Positions 5,672-5,779 of a stretch of DNA of 5,779 bases are shown one piece after another. The notes beneath the pieces are model-generated. The model was not told the DNA's origin and ran no database searches. It was given only the letters and a program-made list of their open reading frames with translations. The number at the start of each line of letters is the position of its first letter. Position 1 is the stretch's first letter. The position numbers were made by a program, and so were the translations under genes. Location: positions 1 to 5,779 of the forward strand of contig JAIRSB010000006.1 in assembly GCA_031255655.1 (NCBI GenBank), written 5' to 3'. The stretch comes from Spirochaetaceae bacterium. GTDB lineage: Bacteria > Spirochaetota > Spirochaetia > Treponematales > Breznakiellaceae.

Positions 5672-5779
5672 TCAATAACGGCGAAGCAAGGAGTGAAGAT
5701 TTGAAATAATAAATATGTTTTCTTCATGCACCGTGCTGATTTCATAATCTTTCGACAGTCTGCGCGAGTGATTAGCCCA
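5672..5779 (-). CDS. IS5-family-like transposase, C-terminal end (partial at window edge)
   Basis: On the minus strand an open frame enters from the window edge and ends at TGA (5674-5672). Its 35 residues include RRLSKDYEISTVHEEN and end SNLHSLLRRY. This matches the C-terminal tail of IS5-family (IS427/IS1031-like) DDE transposases, whose tails read like W.N..RRLSKDYE......I.....LLRR. The catalytic acids would lie upstream, outside the window, so activity cannot be judged. The element points towards the DUF58 gene, and its terminal repeat should fall in 5617-5671, but I could not identify it. What remains could be an intact copy or a fragment. Confidence 0.7.
   Translation of the reverse strand, partial: WANHSRRLSKDYEISTVHEENIFIISNLHSLLRRY

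Noticed and set aside
5653..5709. 18-codon plus-strand ORF starting ATG (MDSEPAVNNGEARSEDLK).
   Set aside because: No ribosome binding site, and mostly antisense to the recognisable IS5-like transposase tail; best explained as chance.
1..5779. CRISPR arrays, tRNA or rRNA genes, riboswitches.
   Set aside because: No regularly spaced repeats and no cloverleaf or rRNA-like sequence seen; the non-coding stretches are all under 300 bp and mostly IS-derived.

Overview
The window carries three intact same-strand genes between the remains of two unrelated insertion sequences (IS). It looks like a fragment of an IS-rich bacterial chromosome with roughly balanced base composition. CarB is of the type shared by eukaryotic CAD/CPS proteins and some bacterial groups (Bacteroidota-, spirochaete- and Lentisphaerae-like lineages), not the E. 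coli type. Together with a MoxR/DUF58 pair this suggests a host-associated or anaerobic bacterium of such a lineage. Genus and phylum cannot be fixed from the window.

Layout. 1-219: the 3' end of a dead IS3-family element, comprising a broken transposase C-terminus and a 25-bp right terminal inverted repeat. 220-291: a short leader with a perfect TATAAT only 9 bp before the next start codon. 292-3561: carB, large subunit of carbamoyl-phosphate synthase. 3614-4720: a MoxR-type AAA+ ATPase. 4723-5616: a DUF58 / von Willebrand A-like protein, 2 bp after the MoxR stop. 5617-5671: spacer. 5672-5779: the C-terminus of an IS5-family-like transposase on the minus strand, cut by the window edge.

How the genes relate. 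carB makes carbamoyl phosphate for pyrimidine and arginine synthesis and needs a glutaminase subunit (carA) that is not here. The MoxR ATPase and DUF58 protein form a classic pair thought to act as a metal-dependent chaperone or maturation system for other proteins. The BatA/BatB/TPR genes that usually follow are absent, because dead IS sequence begins right after DUF58.

The most interesting layer is palindromic sequence that seems to have been inserted into genes. (a) A 14-bp palindrome, TGGACTTTAGTCCG, interrupts the dead IS3 transposase so cleanly that removing it restores the reading frame. The same 15-mer recurs at the end of DUF58 and supplies its stop codon. (b) CarB has about 25 extra residues in its oligomerisation domain, encoded by a GC-rich hairpin. 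(c) The MoxR protein has about 26 extra residues just before its GASPR motif, encoded by another hairpin. These resemble, in principle, the in-frame palindromic elements known from Rickettsia (RPE) and Wolbachia. No alignment or genome search could be run here, so this remains an inference.
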